Source of the DNA: Adineta vaga
Lineage: Eukaryota > Rotifera
NCBI GenBank assembly: GCA_021613535.1
Contig: CP075495.1
Span: 15,004,001-15,068,000 of the forward strand
Direction of reading: 5' to 3'
Length of the DNA stretch: 64,000 nt
Under the pieces are notes generated by a model, which was not told the origin of the DNA, did no database searches, and saw nothing but the letters and a program-made list of their open reading frames with translations. Both the position numbers and the translations under genes were made by a program. Positions 48,701-59,330 of this stretch are shown here, in pieces. The first letter of the stretch is position 1. Each line of letters opens with the position of its first letter.

Positions 48701-49105
48701 AAAGATTTCAGCCATTTTAATCCAAGCATTTGTACACATTTCAATATGATTTTGATCTCGTAATGACCAAACAATTCGACCTGTCATATTTGTCTTTCCT
48801 GTAAGTTTTTTCCATTCTTTAATATCTTTTTCATTTAAACGATTTCTTGTATCATTCAATTTTGTTTTTAATTGCATTAATTCTTCGATTTCCCATCGAT
48901 TCTCTCGAAAAAGATTGTCTCGTAATAGTAATGAATGATCTTTGAGTGAAGTTATCATTGAAAAACTTTTCTTTTTACGAAATAATTCGTCTCGTCCTTG
49001 ATTAACAAGACGAGATTCATCATCAGTGAGAGGAATTGGTCTGTCACGATTATAATTTGGATAATTATTATACCTTCCACGTGATCCTCTATTATAATTT
49101 GACAT
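45798..49105 (-). CDS. CMTR2: CMTR2-type cap 2'-O-methyltransferase with G-patch and WW
   Basis: Five exons (49105-48673, 48619-48318, 48257-46800, 46751-46053 and 46001-45798) join with GT-AG introns of 43 to 60 bp into 1031 codons. The Rossmann methyltransferase core has the SAM motif HVCEAPGAF (residues 156-164), a TGDGSVD motif with Asp259 and GGSLVLKMFSLFE with the catalytic Lys299. These match CMTR2, which methylates the second transcribed nucleotide of capped mRNA. Residues 556-598 are a G-patch (MKKMGHIEGQGLGTHGQG). A second, degenerate FtsJ-like segment (GFAEYLVWQQQNHVHGF) follows, then a C-terminal WW domain (GWIKRW, RFYYF, SRWEP). G-patch and WW are known from CMTR1, so this is a mixed architecture. 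Truncated copies of the 3' end lie at 35828 and 57490. Confidence 0.85.
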
Positions 49106-50350
49106 TATCGAATTAATATCTTAATAAAATATAATAAATCTAAAAACAAATCAAATGTAGAAGAAAAATTATTTCGATGATTACGAACAGTTAGAATAAA
49201 TTTATATTAGAGAAATGTGTATGATACCGAATTTTTTCACCTGATGTTTGTCGAAGAATGTAATGATGTTTTCTCCATCATACTGTTAATATTTGTTTTC
49301 TTTCTACCTACAAAACTATTTGATTCTTTTTTGGACAAACATTGAAATTTCATGAAAAATAAATTCAAAAAATAGAATTCAATAAAGAGAGAAAGAATAA
49401 CTATATTTTCAAAGCAATAAATCATGAGATGTTTATCAGGTATGACTCAATTCTTTTCGTTTGATATAACAAAGTTGAGTAAGTTGATAAAAATGTCTCA
49501 TGTAATAAATTCAAAAAATGAGATAAAGAATGAAAAAGTCTCTTTTATTCTTTTCTCTTACGGAGCAATGTTTTTTTTTCGTTGCAACATTGTCAAATAA
49601 CCAATGGGAACTTTTTAAAATGCTTTTTTTTCTCTTTGCTGAATCAGTAAATAAATAATCTGTCAGTATTATTCAAGGGTAAGTCAAACAAATACTTCAC
49701 TTTCGTAGTCTACAAAAATAGATGACGAGCAAACTGATTAATAAAACAGAAAAGAAACCTTAAAAGAGAATAATGAAAAAAACATAGGAAGCATTGAAAT
49801 ATTTATCAAGTTTCTTCGAATATGCATTGCCAAATGACAATATTCTTCACTGGAAGTGACACTTAACGGTTACTTTTTAAAAAAAAATTTTTTCTTTTCC
49901 GATTCAAAAACCATTATTTCTCACGCCTCAAGTACTAGTATCAATTATATAATGGTAAAATTTTATGCAAAAAGTAATTACTTCTGACAAGCAACTATAA
50001 AGTGCCACCACTTTTTTTTACGCAGATAATTTGAAAGAAAAAAAATCACTGTTTACATAGAAAACTCAGGACATCAAAAGCAAATAATAGTAGACTCAAT
50101 TCTTTTTTTTTCTCGCACCTTCTCTTCGATAACTTTGTGAAGGAAAATGAAAAAACTCTTTATGAAAACCTAGACTATCTGGATGAGACAATGTCGTCAA
50201 TAATTAATTCACTGTTTTGCTGCGTTGTTTGTAAAGTGTTTGTTCTCTTCAGTTTGTTTTTGTATGACACTGGGAAAAAACTGACATAATTAAAGGTATA
50301 AAAACACTATCAAACGTCCATTTCTTATCATTGTTGAAAGATAACAGAGT
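49106..50350. other. Intergenic, promoter region of the 2H-like gene
   Basis: No gene supported. From about 49595 the sequence is repeated at 61767. It contains long T-runs and a TATA box at 50297. Short frames here lack features. Confidence 0.5.
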
Positions 50351-51372
50351 ATGGCTTCAAATCAAGAACCTAGAGACTACTACGGTCCAAATCGTCGACC
50401 ACGATCAAATTATAATACTAATAATTCATATGGAAGAGGACGTAACAGCAATCGAGGATCATTTCAAAGTCACCCTCATCATTACGAAAGTGATTCAAGA
50501 TCTGAAGAATATATGTCCGATCAGCAAAATCATCGAAGACAACGCCAGTTTGATAATTCTTCAACAGTTGAACTAAAACCAATTGATGATGAAAAAAAAG
50601 CTTATGCTGTGAATCTTCAACTAGACCCAGTTGAAATGGGTATCATAGCTCGAAATAATCGGTGGCATCAAGAATTCAAAGGTTTAGGCGCATTTAATCG
50701 TTATTTTGGTTTATTATCATCAGAACATGGTTTTGGTTATACACTTCCTGATATTTGGGATGGCTATTTTCATATAACACTTGCTAAATTTACTACTAAA
50801 ATATCAGCGGAAAAATTCAAAGATAAATTTCAACAATTTCGATATCCGATTGAAACGATTCCTTATATTCCGGATGTTGTTTTCCATACATCAACTATTG
50901 AAAGAATTCCGGGACCAAATCGTGGCAGAGGTCGAGAGAACATTGATTTTATTGTCTTGCCTATTGACATTACTCCTGAAGTTCGATCATTTTATGAAAG
51001 GATTCAATTATTACTTGATGCAATTAAAGAACTAGCCGGCAATCCAGAAGATTGGATCACAACAGAACTTAAGAAACTTCATGTTACTATAAGAAAATAT
51101 TCAAATATTGATTATAATCTTTATCCACTAAATAATATTCGAATTCAAGAATTTCCACTCGAATTTCGATGTTCATATGTCGGTGTTCGAGAACCACGAG
51201 ACACAACAATTAATCGAATCATGCAGAATGAAGATTTGTTTCGTGAATGGTTGTCTGGTGTAACTGAAATCCGGAGACATTGTTCAGGCTGTCAAACATT
51301 AATTACAACAAGGGATTGGCAAGGTTTCTGCTTTGCATGTGGAAACTACGAAATTATCAATCCTCTTTGGTC
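49595..51372 (+). repeat. 1.78-kb near-identical block, copy A
   Basis: This block matches 61767-63545 almost base for base, at a constant offset of about 12173 after the first few dozen bases. It spans the upstream region and most of the 2H-like gene. It ends abruptly inside the coding sequence, in codon 341 after CCTCTTTGGTC. Beyond that point the two genes encode clearly related but diverged C-termini. Confidence 0.9.
50297..50304 (+). promoter_or_regulatory. TATA box of 2H-like gene A
   Basis: TATAAAAA, 54 bp before the ATG at 50351, in an otherwise conserved leader. Kept at 62470 in copy B. Confidence 0.5.
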
Positions 51373-51460
51373 TACTACTGGCACCAATTCCAATCTGCAA
51401 CCTATTCCGAATGATACTCTTAGTCTACTAGTTGAAGACTTATCCCTTAACGGTAACTAA
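50351..51460 (+). CDS. RG-rich/2H phosphoesterase-like/zinc-ribbon protein A
   Basis: A single-exon gene of 369 residues. Residues 1-70 are disordered and rich in Arg, Gly, Asn and Tyr (YGRGRNSNRG), as in RNA-binding tails. Residues 85-285 contain two His-x-Thr motifs, HIT at 141-143 in GYFHITLAKF and HVT at 244-246 in LKKLHVTIRKY, about 100 residues apart. That is the hallmark of the 2H phosphoesterase superfamily (LigT/ThpR, CPDase, USB1-like), enzymes that process 2',3'-cyclic or 3'-phosphate RNA ends. Residues 311-330 are a four-cysteine zinc ribbon (CSGC and CFAC). The combination suggests an RNA-binding phosphodiesterase, probably nuclear or cytoplasmic; substrate unknown. Family membership is inferred from motif spacing only. 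Confidence 0.65.
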   Translation: MASNQEPRDYYGPNRRPRSNYNTNNSYGRGRNSNRGSFQSHPHHYESDSRSEEYMSDQQNHRRQRQFDNSSTVELKPIDDEKKAYAVNLQLDPVEMGIIARNNRWHQEFKGLGAFNRYFGLLSSEHGFGYTLPDIWDGYFHITLAKFTTKISAEKFKDKFQQFRYPIETIPYIPDVVFHTSTIERIPGPNRGRGRENIDFIVLPIDITPEVRSFYERIQLLLDAIKELAGNPEDWITTELKKLHVTIRKYSNIDYNLYPLNNIRIQEFPLEFRCSYVGVREPRDTTINRIMQNEDLFREWLSGVTEIRRHCSGCQTLITTRDWQGFCFACGNYEIINPLWSTTGTNSNLQPIPNDTLSLLVEDLSLNGN

Positions 51461-51714
51461 AAAAGAAACAAAATTCATTAATTTTATATTTTAACCACTA
51501 TTATTATATAAATAAAATATATTTCCATCAATAATATCATTTTCTTTTATATCGTCATAAAAAATACTTGCTAAAAGAATCTAATAAATAGTTGTAAGTC
51601 AAATAACAAACCTATGTTATGGTTTTTATAATGATAAAAATATCATGATAGAAATTTATTGATTTATTCGATAGTATTATCAATTGATCATTCTTCGATA
51701 ACACGAAAAAAACA

Positions 51715-52696
51715 TCATTTTCCTTTCTTATCATCACATGGCGTACTCATAATCAAAAAATGTTGATGATAAAACCAATGAAAATAAAGATGAGGTTTTG
51801 TATGAAAAAGATAATTTCTAATACCATTTGTTTGAATTGATTTCTTATAAATTCTTTGTTGTGATATACCAATTGTATAAAAAGAATTTTTCTCGTCAAT
51901 TACCAACCATTCTGAGTATTTTTCACTATTTTCTTCCTTCACTAAGGAGAAAAGATCAAGTTTACGAAAAGGAAAATATTCAATAGGAGCTTCTGTTCGT
52001 TTTAAATGCGTTAAATTGAAATCAGTTTGTCGATAATCAATAACCCATTTTTGTTGATTTAAAAATACATTCATTGCTAAATGTTCTCCATTTTGACTAC
52101 ATGTGATTAGTCGAATTTCATCAATATAATTATAATATAGACTCCTTTTATTCTATATGATAACCACGATTTAAAAATAAGAATTCATTCTTTTTTATTG
52201 TAATAAATCGTAGTCTATTTTTTTGCAGTCGATGATGTCGTCTGTCTTTATAATCGACTGATTTAATTTGGTCAATAATCAGTGGCCTATCTAGGATAAA
52301 TGTTGTTCGATTGCCTCTTTTAATTTTTCTAATCGATAAAGAAAATAAACGACACCATGATAGAATCAAATATGTTTGTCTCATTTCACACCATAAAATA
52401 TAATTCACTGGTCCCCATAAAAATCCATCCCAAATTTGTTCATCTAATTTATTGATATTATCATAAGGTTTTAATGTACTATTTTCATATAATAAGATTA
52501 AATCATATTCAAAGCAAACAGCCATATGCTCATATTGAATTTCATCTGTTTCTAAAGGAATTTCATATTCAGATAGATTATTTAATATTCTTTCAATTGT
52601 TTGAGTAGTTGCTGTTGGATCGGCACTTTCCTCTTCGTATTCTAAAATTTTCAAAAAATTATAATGAATATTTTGAATATCAAAAACCGGTCTCTT
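51715..52696 (-). pseudogene. Unknown propeller-like protein, one frameshift
   Basis: A frame from an acceptor at about 52697 (KRPVFDIQNIHYN) runs to 52148. Matching protein-like sequence continues from about 52140 to 51715 in another frame. The break falls in an A-rich stretch (GAATAAAAGG), where one base more or less would join the two. The product would have about 320 residues with repeated strand-turn patterns such as EHMAVCFEYDLILLY, VNYILWCEMRQTYLILSW and RRHHRLQKNRLRFITI. This looks like blades of a beta-propeller, though I recognise no named family. No start codon is obvious, so an upstream exon may be missing. It is either a decaying gene or an intact one with a consensus error. Confidence 0.45.
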
Positions 52697-52765
52697 CTAA
52701 TGTCAAGCAAAAGAATTTTATAAATAAATATCTCTCCCATTTTCATATTTCTAACTAAATTTCAT

Positions 52766-54620
52766 CTAGAATAAAATCATACGATTATTTGATGTTAATC
52801 TTCTATAATCAATTGAATCAATATCATTCTTCATATTATTTTCTAGAGTTCTTGTATCTGGTCTATCGTTTGGTTCTTGTTGTAATAATCGACAAATGAG
52901 ATTTTGATACTAAAATATCAATTTTTACTTGTCAATACAAATCAAACAATTTATTTTTACCTTCAGAGAATTTGTTCCAAGTTTCTTGTTCATATCATCA
53001 GAAAATCTTATTTTAACTTCACGAATATCTTCTAGTGCCTAAAAATAAATCATCGAATCGATGAAAAAGATTTCTTATAACTTTTCTTACATTATTCCGT
53101 TCCATTTCATTTCCAAATTTACATAATAATTCAAATAAGATAATACCCATTGCGTAAATGTCTATTGTTCGTCATATTTTGTTCGAGACTTTTATAAAAC
53201 TTTGTTCCTGTACGATATGATTGATCTATTTCGTCATTATGAATATCAGATGAATTTAAGTTTTCTTCTCTAACCAATCCAAAATCACCTATTTTTATAG
53301 TTTTATCATCGCTGCTAGAGAAATAGATATTTGGAGGTTTTAAATCTCGATGAATCTAAACAAATCAAACAATACTAGATCGATAGTTTTATAAGAAGAA
53401 AATTTCGAATGATATAAAGATAATCTTACTATATTTTTCTCATGAATATATTTAATGCCTTGAACAATTTCATAAAAAATTCGAAGTCCTTCTACTCGAC
53501 CAATTGGATATTGAGAATCTTCTGATCTTAAACGTTGTGCTAAGGTTTCTTGAGTACATAATTCCATTATTATGATTAAAACATGTTTTTCAAGTTCATT
53601 TGATGACTATCAAAAATAAATGATAAATAAAAAAAGAATAAAAAAAAACCTTAACATACGTCCTCTTCATCAGAGATGAAACTGCTTTCTGTCGCATCCG
53701 ATGTACCACTTTTTGTATTTGTTTGATCAGTTTCAGTATTACTATCATTAGTAGAATACTTAAACTGAACAGAATTGTTCAAACTCTGTGATTGATAATT
53801 TCTTCCGTTGTTTATCTGAATTGATTGAATCGAATTCATCGAATCTATGCTTTTCCTATTCTGTGTACTTTCCTCAGTAATATCTGATTGATCGGAGAAT
53901 AAATTTTTTAAATATTCTTTCGGTAATTTTTCTTTCCATGCACTTTTATAACCAACAGTATTTTTATGCTTGAATTGTGCCATGGCAAGCACTTCTTTTG
54001 CTGCAGCATTCTTTTTAAGTCTAAAAATAAAATTCAGATTACGTATATAGTGAAACATCTATTTAGTGGCACCTCCTTATACTAGCCAATCGAAAGTTCA
54101 CCCAAGTGATTTTGTCCTAGGAATGAGCCTCTCTTTAGTCAGTGTGAGAATGAATGATAGATAGACTCTATACTCTTACCTACACCTATAATCTCACTCT
54201 AATAGTCGTTCAATGGTTAGAACTAAACTATAGAAAAGAGGAAGAAAATAGTAAAAAAAATCCTATAATGGACACCTCCATAAAGTGACCGCTTTTTTGG
54301 ATGCGGTAGCATCCACAAGAAAGAGACTTTATTGTGATAAAATGAAAAACTTGCGTAAAAATCTGATTGATTAATATGGAAACTTATCAATCAATTTGAT
54401 TTCATAAGAAATGATCGGCTTGATAATAATTCATGTTATTTTCTTTCATATTGATACTTATCTGAATGATCATATAAGAAAAATAACAGTTTATTTACCC
54501 TTTCTGGCTAACTAATTTGGCTGCATAAGATTGGCAATCGACTTTACTCACACAGCTTCGACAACAAATCCAAAACCACGTTCTCCCAAAAATTTTTCAG
54601 TAACATAATTGTCAAAAAAT
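52766..54620 (-). pseudogene. eIF2-alpha-kinase-like protein kinase, frameshifted
   Basis: Six exons are read: 54620-54499, 54020-53660, 53606-53430, 53355-53091, 53038-52961 and 52909-52766. Kinase motifs are in order: glycine loop FLGERGFGFV, the Lys in SYAAKLV, the GYKSAWKE stretch typical of PEK/GCN2 kinases, an acidic insert of about 95 residues, MELC, IHRDLKPPNI, IGDFGLV, SLEQ, IYAMGIILFELL and the C-lobe end NDRPDTRTLE. These enzymes phosphorylate eIF2-alpha under stress. Three one-base losses break the frame, one after VVEA in the first exon and two in A-runs around SLEQ, 12 bp apart. The first 5' exon is not found. The 478-bp intron at 54021-54498 holds a repeat also seen at 60181. 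Dead gene or sequence errors: both are possible. Confidence 0.7.
54140..54235. repeat. Dispersed repeat, copy A
   Basis: About 90 bp with close similarity to 60181-60262 (GAGAATGAATGA, CTCTATA, TCTTACCTA and TCACTCTAATAGTCGTT are shared). It lies in an intron of the kinase-like gene. Copy B is cut by the foldback element at 60264. Confidence 0.65.
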
Positions 54621-54955
54621 CTATTTAAAACAAAAAAATTCTATTAAACACCCTCAAGATTTCGTATCATTACCGCAAATAATAACGATATGAAAGAATA
54701 CATAGAACTAATGTAAATATTTTCGAATGAAATAGTGAAAGCAAAAGCATCTTTTATGTTTTGTTTTGTAGAAGAAAAGATTTCATATAAAAATGAAATA
54801 TTAATTCTATCAAGGTAATCACAAAAAGAAATGAAACATCACTTGTTGAAAAGGATATTTACACACGAAAATTCTACAAGTAGAAAGTGTAGTCATACTG
54901 GTAATGAGATGTTAAGAGACAGATTGAAAATAAAATCGAAATCATCTATTCAGCT
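54621..54955. other. Upstream of kinase-like gene
   Basis: Nothing recognisable. The missing 5' exon of the kinase-like gene should lie here or be interrupted by the MITE that follows. Confidence 0.35.
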
Positions 54956-55481
54956 TACATAGGGTTATCCAATAGTGGTGGCAACGACAGTTTAGTTCCA
55001 CATATTGAGAGATGAGAGTGCATCTTCAAAACGCTGAATATGTGCCAGTGCTGATTTGATCATACTTCAACCAGTATCATAAAAATAACATTTTTGTTAA
55101 GAAAACCCTCAAAAAATATTTTTTGATAGTTACAAAAACTGAATAAAAATAATGTAGAAATCAATATTAGAAAAACTAACAATACACGATTCGATGCAAC
55201 TGCATCTCTTCTTTCTAATAGTGAAAATTACAATTGTCTATCATGTTTCTATCAAGCGTTATTCAAAAAATACTGACTAATATTCGTATTACCGTAACAT
55301 ATGCAAATAAAACAGCTCTTATCGAAAATTTTACTTTTACGATATTGATTGAAATATGATCAAATAGCATAGAAAAAAAGAGCATTTTTTTCTCCATCAT
55401 CCTACGTTAAAAGAAATTTTTATCAACCTTAATATGTGGTACTAAACTGTTGTTGCCACCACTTTTTGATAACCCTACGTA
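54956..55481. mobile_element. MITE with 51-bp terminal inverted repeats
   Basis: The ends 54956-55006 and 55431-55481 are inverted copies of each other, with about seven mismatches over 51 bp. The shared core reads AGGGTTATC, then AGTGGTGGCAAC, then CACATATT. Each end is bordered by TA, the target used by Tc1/mariner transposases, and the AGTGGTGGCAA core resembles Tc1-type ends. The 424 bp between them have no coding capacity. I read it as a non-autonomous Tc1-like miniature element. Confidence 0.75.
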
Positions 55482-56030
55482 TACATATATATGTATATAT
55501 ATATATAAGAAATATTTCTACCATAATCATAATTCGATGTTCTATTTCACTCTGATTAATTATATTTCCTATTGGTTCAGTTATACGAATCCTTTCTATG
55601 ATTTAACTTTGAACACAAATTTCAAATATAAAATAAAACTATATGCGTGACTATATTTTCTAGAAAAGAACATACATGTCTAAAATCAATAAAAATAATT
55701 ACACATTTCATTATTATGTTTCTATCTTCACTTTCATTCTTACAAAAAAAACTATTTGTCTGAAATAGTTTTTGTTCTATTCTTTTCAAATTATTGATAA
55801 AACTCGTAATGCTCTTTTTCTATTGACTTGTTCTACGACGAAACTTTCATCCTTTTATAAAAGTAGAGAAAAATAACAACGGAAGATTTTATTTTATTCA
55901 ATAATAGGATTTTAGTGCATTTTCTAACCAAAACATGCTTCAAAAAAGATAAATTTTATTATTGAAAATATCGCTTTTGATTGTATATTCTCGTCGTTTT
56001 GTTGTTTGGTCATACAAATTTCGATTCTTT
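55482..56030. other. Intergenic
   Basis: Begins with a TATATA run next to the MITE. No gene supported. Confidence 0.4.
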
Positions 56031-56909
56031 TCAATTCGACTCTATCTTATTATAGAGCTTGTCGCTTGCTCGAGTTAAATTGATCATATCGAGGTACATT
56101 TCTAAATTTGCTTTCTTGATTGCATTTTCATAGTTTTTCTTTTCAAGAAGATCACTTTGACTAACACTTTCTGTGATTTCATACGGCTCATGTGTTCCAT
56201 GTCTTCGAATCGTATTTTCTAAAGCTTGAATTGTTGTTATGCTTAATGCTGAATTTTCAAATTCGTGAAATTCCAGATATTCACCCGTTGCATCAAATTG
56301 ACCACAGAGATTGTCATGAGATCTGACAATCGTATCCATCAATTGTAAAGCCTTTTGTCCTTTAGCCAACGAAGGATCTCTTGATTTAACTGTGAAAACA
56401 CGATGTGGTGGATAATGATCAGCAAAAACACCAATTGCATCTTGTCGTAAAGCAACACCAATCAAAGCTGCAATACCCATTATCATTTGATGTGAACCGT
56501 ATAGAATAAGGCCTGTATAAGGTTCAAGACCCCATGTACTTTTAGAAAAGGTAGGCTTATCTGTGACTTCATGTTCAACCTCTAAATGATTGATGAAAAT
56601 TTTCACAATTGAAGCCAATTGAGAATGCATTTTTTGAGTTTTTGCGAATGATGGGGGTTTGCTTGTATAAGAACCAGGTTGTGTGCCAATATGAAGTCGA
56701 TATTTTCTGTCTTCAGTCGGTTCAGATGTTGTTGTTGATGTTTCATTCTCAACGGAAGAATTGGTCTCATATTCAACTGGAGATGATGTCGATAAATCAA
56801 ACCCAAATTCTTGTGATTCTTGTTCTTCTACGTTATTGTCTTTTTCAACAAGAACCGATGTATCTTGTTTAGAACCAAATAAAAGTACTTGATTAAGATT
56901 ATCTTCCAT
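56031..56909 (-). CDS. Uncharacterised 292-residue protein
   Basis: A single open frame starts at the ATG at 56909. Residues 1-70 are acidic and Ser/Thr/Glu-rich, probably disordered. Residues 85-230 look folded, with a helix (KMHSQLASIVKIFINHLEV), a Trp-containing loop (KSTWGLEPYTGLILYG), a short hydrophobic helix (MIMGIAALIGVALRQ) and a VFADHYPPHRVFTV strand. The rest is helical and ends in LYNKIESN. No signal peptide, strong membrane segment or known catalytic motif was seen. A degraded relative lies at 34490-35345, so the gene has been copied together with a fragment of the cap methyltransferase. Function unknown. Confidence 0.6.
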   Translation of the reverse strand: MEDNLNQVLLFGSKQDTSVLVEKDNNVEEQESQEFGFDLSTSSPVEYETNSSVENETSTTTSEPTEDRKYRLHIGTQPGSYTSKPPSFAKTQKMHSQLASIVKIFINHLEVEHEVTDKPTFSKSTWGLEPYTGLILYGSHQMIMGIAALIGVALRQDAIGVFADHYPPHRVFTVKSRDPSLAKGQKALQLMDTIVRSHDNLCGQFDATGEYLEFHEFENSALSITTIQALENTIRRHGTHEPYEITESVSQSDLLEKKNYENAIKKANLEMYLDMINLTRASDKLYNKIESN

Positions 56910-57489
56910 TTATATTGGATAGGTATAGAATTAATTAGTTAATTAAAAAAATTTAAAACCAATTGAATCAGCCGAAGAAACTATTAAAGTGCTACATTTT
57001 CTTTTTTTTTTTGTTCCCCTTTTATATTTTTACTTGTACAGCTATGTCTTGTATTTTTCCTTATTTTTCTCTCTCGAGAAACTTGAAAAAAGACTCTTTC
57101 GATCGATCGTTAGACAAACAGCAACCAGAACAACAAACTACAATACAATGACGCACTAGAATAAACTAATTGCGTTTCTTTTTTTATTTACCAGTTTCTG
57201 CGTTAGTATTATAGGTGACATTATTTGCAGATTGTTGAGTACAAATTTATGAAGAAACATAATCTGAAACTTTTCTGCATTGTGAAATGATCAATCTGGA
57301 GAACATTGCATCTGAATTGTTGGTTATAGTTGAATTTGTCAACAGTTGAAATTACTTTTTAATTAAAAAAAGAATCATTTTTTTCTGTAAAAGTAGTCTG
57401 CATTATGGAAACAATGTTTAAAAAATTGATTATTTATTATTAGAAAAAAAATATTTTTGTTTCAAACAAAAGAAAATGTCAGTAAATAA
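56910..57489. other. Intergenic, related to 61.4-61.7 kb
   Basis: No gene. 57020-57350 is a diverged copy of sequence at 61440-61715 (a CGATCGATCGTTAGACAAAC-like stretch, GACATTATTTG and AATGATCAATCTGG-like stretches in the same order). Confidence 0.45.
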
Positions 57490-58010
57490 TCAAAAGTATT
57501 TCTCTTCGCTCAGTGGTTCCAAACAAGATTGATCAGAACTTGTATCAGAATAATAAAATCGTTCTTCTCTCTTACTCCATCGTTTGATCCAACCAAATGG
57601 TAGTTGAATACCTGAATCAGGTTCGTCCGACGATGATGAAGATCGTCGTTCCACACTGACACAATCATGTGCTTCTTTCCAATCATCGTCCTTGATTCTC
57701 AAATCAATCTATAAAAAAGATCAAATGAAAAGAATTATTGAGAAAATAAAAAAGAAAACCTCTTCATCATCATCGTCAATATGTTCAATAAGCCAAAGAC
57801 GTTTGCTTAAACCTTGAATTTCTCTTTGTATCAATCGTTGACTTGTATCAGCAATGTATTGTTGAAATTCTGAGTCCAATAGACATTTCAATGGTACAAC
57901 TTCTAGAATATCTTCTGTTTTCTCATATTTCAATAAATGATCTAGATGATTTCTATTGATAACAAACGAGAAATCGTTGAGAAGACGAAGGGTCAAGTGA
58001 ATGAGGATGA
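57490..58010 (-). pseudogene. Second 3' fragment of cap methyltransferase gene
   Basis: Matches the end of the CMTR2-like gene. It has part of exon 4 (58010-57760, with an internal deletion near 57945 that fuses TTGATCTAGATGATT to the AACAAACGAG stretch) and the WW exon (57711-57490). In the WW domain the second Trp is lost (SCLEP where the parent has SRWEP) and the C-terminus is altered. The fragment is shorter than that at 35828 and clearly non-functional as an enzyme. Confidence 0.8.
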
Positions 58011-58157
58011 AGATTGAAATGGACTTTTGATTTGTAATCTAGCGTAGAACCTTAAAAAAATGAAGTTATGAATATTATCTACATCGATAGTATCAGTCGA
58101 AAGATATACAGTTTGCAAGGATACGGTTTTTTATTGAAACTACTCAGAAAATAATTC

Positions 58158-59330
58158 TTATTCAATCTTTTTAACCGATGCAGATGTTTTTTGATTGAGT
58201 TCAGTTAGTTTTTTATCGTAGGCTGATTTCAACATATTATCGAGTTTTTTGTACTGTTTATTTTCGATTTCAGTCCAGAGTTGTTGTAATTGTTCAAGTG
58301 TTATACAACGCCTGACTTTGCTACAATAATTAACTTGTTCAATAGTTTCAGGCGGCATTGCTTCCGAACTAGTTAATTCACATGATGTTTCATTACATAG
58401 AAATGGAACATCCTCAACATTAATTCTTTGATGAAATAGTTTTAAACCCGATCTTTTTTCAAGATCCTTAATTGATACTGCAAAATCAGTTAATGGACGA
58501 TTTCGATCGATTGGTTCATTTGGTACAACGAAGCAGCCAACAGCCATTTCATGTTGATCTTTATTTTCAACTAAAATACATTTGAATAAATGAGTAGGTA
58601 CATGGACTTCATTCGGACCAATAACTGCATGTGTCATTTGTTTGCAGGGAATATTTAAATCATTGTTATCCTTCTAAATATATATATATATATAAATATA
58701 TATAAAAGATTGAATTTTTAAAATGACTATGTATTTTAATAAAATCACCTTTTCTTTGTCCTCGACGGGAATAAACAAAGGGCCAGTTATAATATGAACA
58801 AAATCAAATTTATCAGCTAACTGTCGCGCAAATTGTTCAATTCGATACCAATAATTCGCATTATTATCAAGATCTTGGGGAACAATATTAGCTGATAAAA
58901 TAAATGTTTCATCAATAGCTTGTCGATCAGTAAATTTATGATCACCAGCTGGTGCCATATGACCTCTTGACCAACCAGAATCAAAATAATCTTCGTTTGT
59001 AGCTCGAAATTGTTGTGGAGCTTGTTGACATTCACTCTTAAATTCAGATCCAGCACGCTTAATAGTTGGTAAAAGAGAACGACTCGATAAGAAATCACGT
59101 GACAGTGAATAACCAACCCATGATGGAATTCGTCGTACATAATCAATTGATGTGATATATTGCTGATAAAACTCAAGGTTCTGAGACGAAGGTAAACCAT
59201 ATTTTATAAAATTTAAATAAGGATGTTGTTCAATGTCATTTGATGATTTAGTCTTGAGACGAGTGATCACGCTTGAGACAAATAAACCAGTGACGGTACC
59301 CGTAGAGAAAAAGAATACATATCGTTTCAT
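58158..59330 (-). CDS. EXOG: EXOG-like mitochondrial nuclease
   Basis: Two exons, 59330-58749 and 58673-58158, join in phase 0 across a 75-bp intron to give 365 residues, close to the family length of about 370. The N-terminus has a short basic start and one hydrophobic helix (residues 4-22), as in EXOG, which is anchored in the inner mitochondrial membrane. The DNA/RNA non-specific nuclease core has WSRGHMAPAGDHKF with the general base His124, FILSANIVPQD, DNNANYW and RIEQFARQL for the magnesium-binding Asn region, and IITGPLFIP. The C-terminal exon carries the extra domain that separates EXOG from EndoG. It would act as a 5' exo/endonuclease in mitochondrial DNA repair. No lesions were seen. 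The intron contains a TATATA run. Confidence 0.85.

Noticed and set aside
48563-48763. Plus-strand frame in the cap methyltransferase gene
   Set aside because: Antisense shadow across exons 1-2.
50331-50576. 81-codon frame overlapping the start of the 2H-like gene
   Set aside because: It lies in another frame of the RG-rich coding region and is repeated at 62504 only because the block is duplicated.
58817-59200. 127-codon frame overlapping the nuclease gene in another frame
   Set aside because: The EXOG frame carries the catalytic motifs; this is an alternate-frame shadow.
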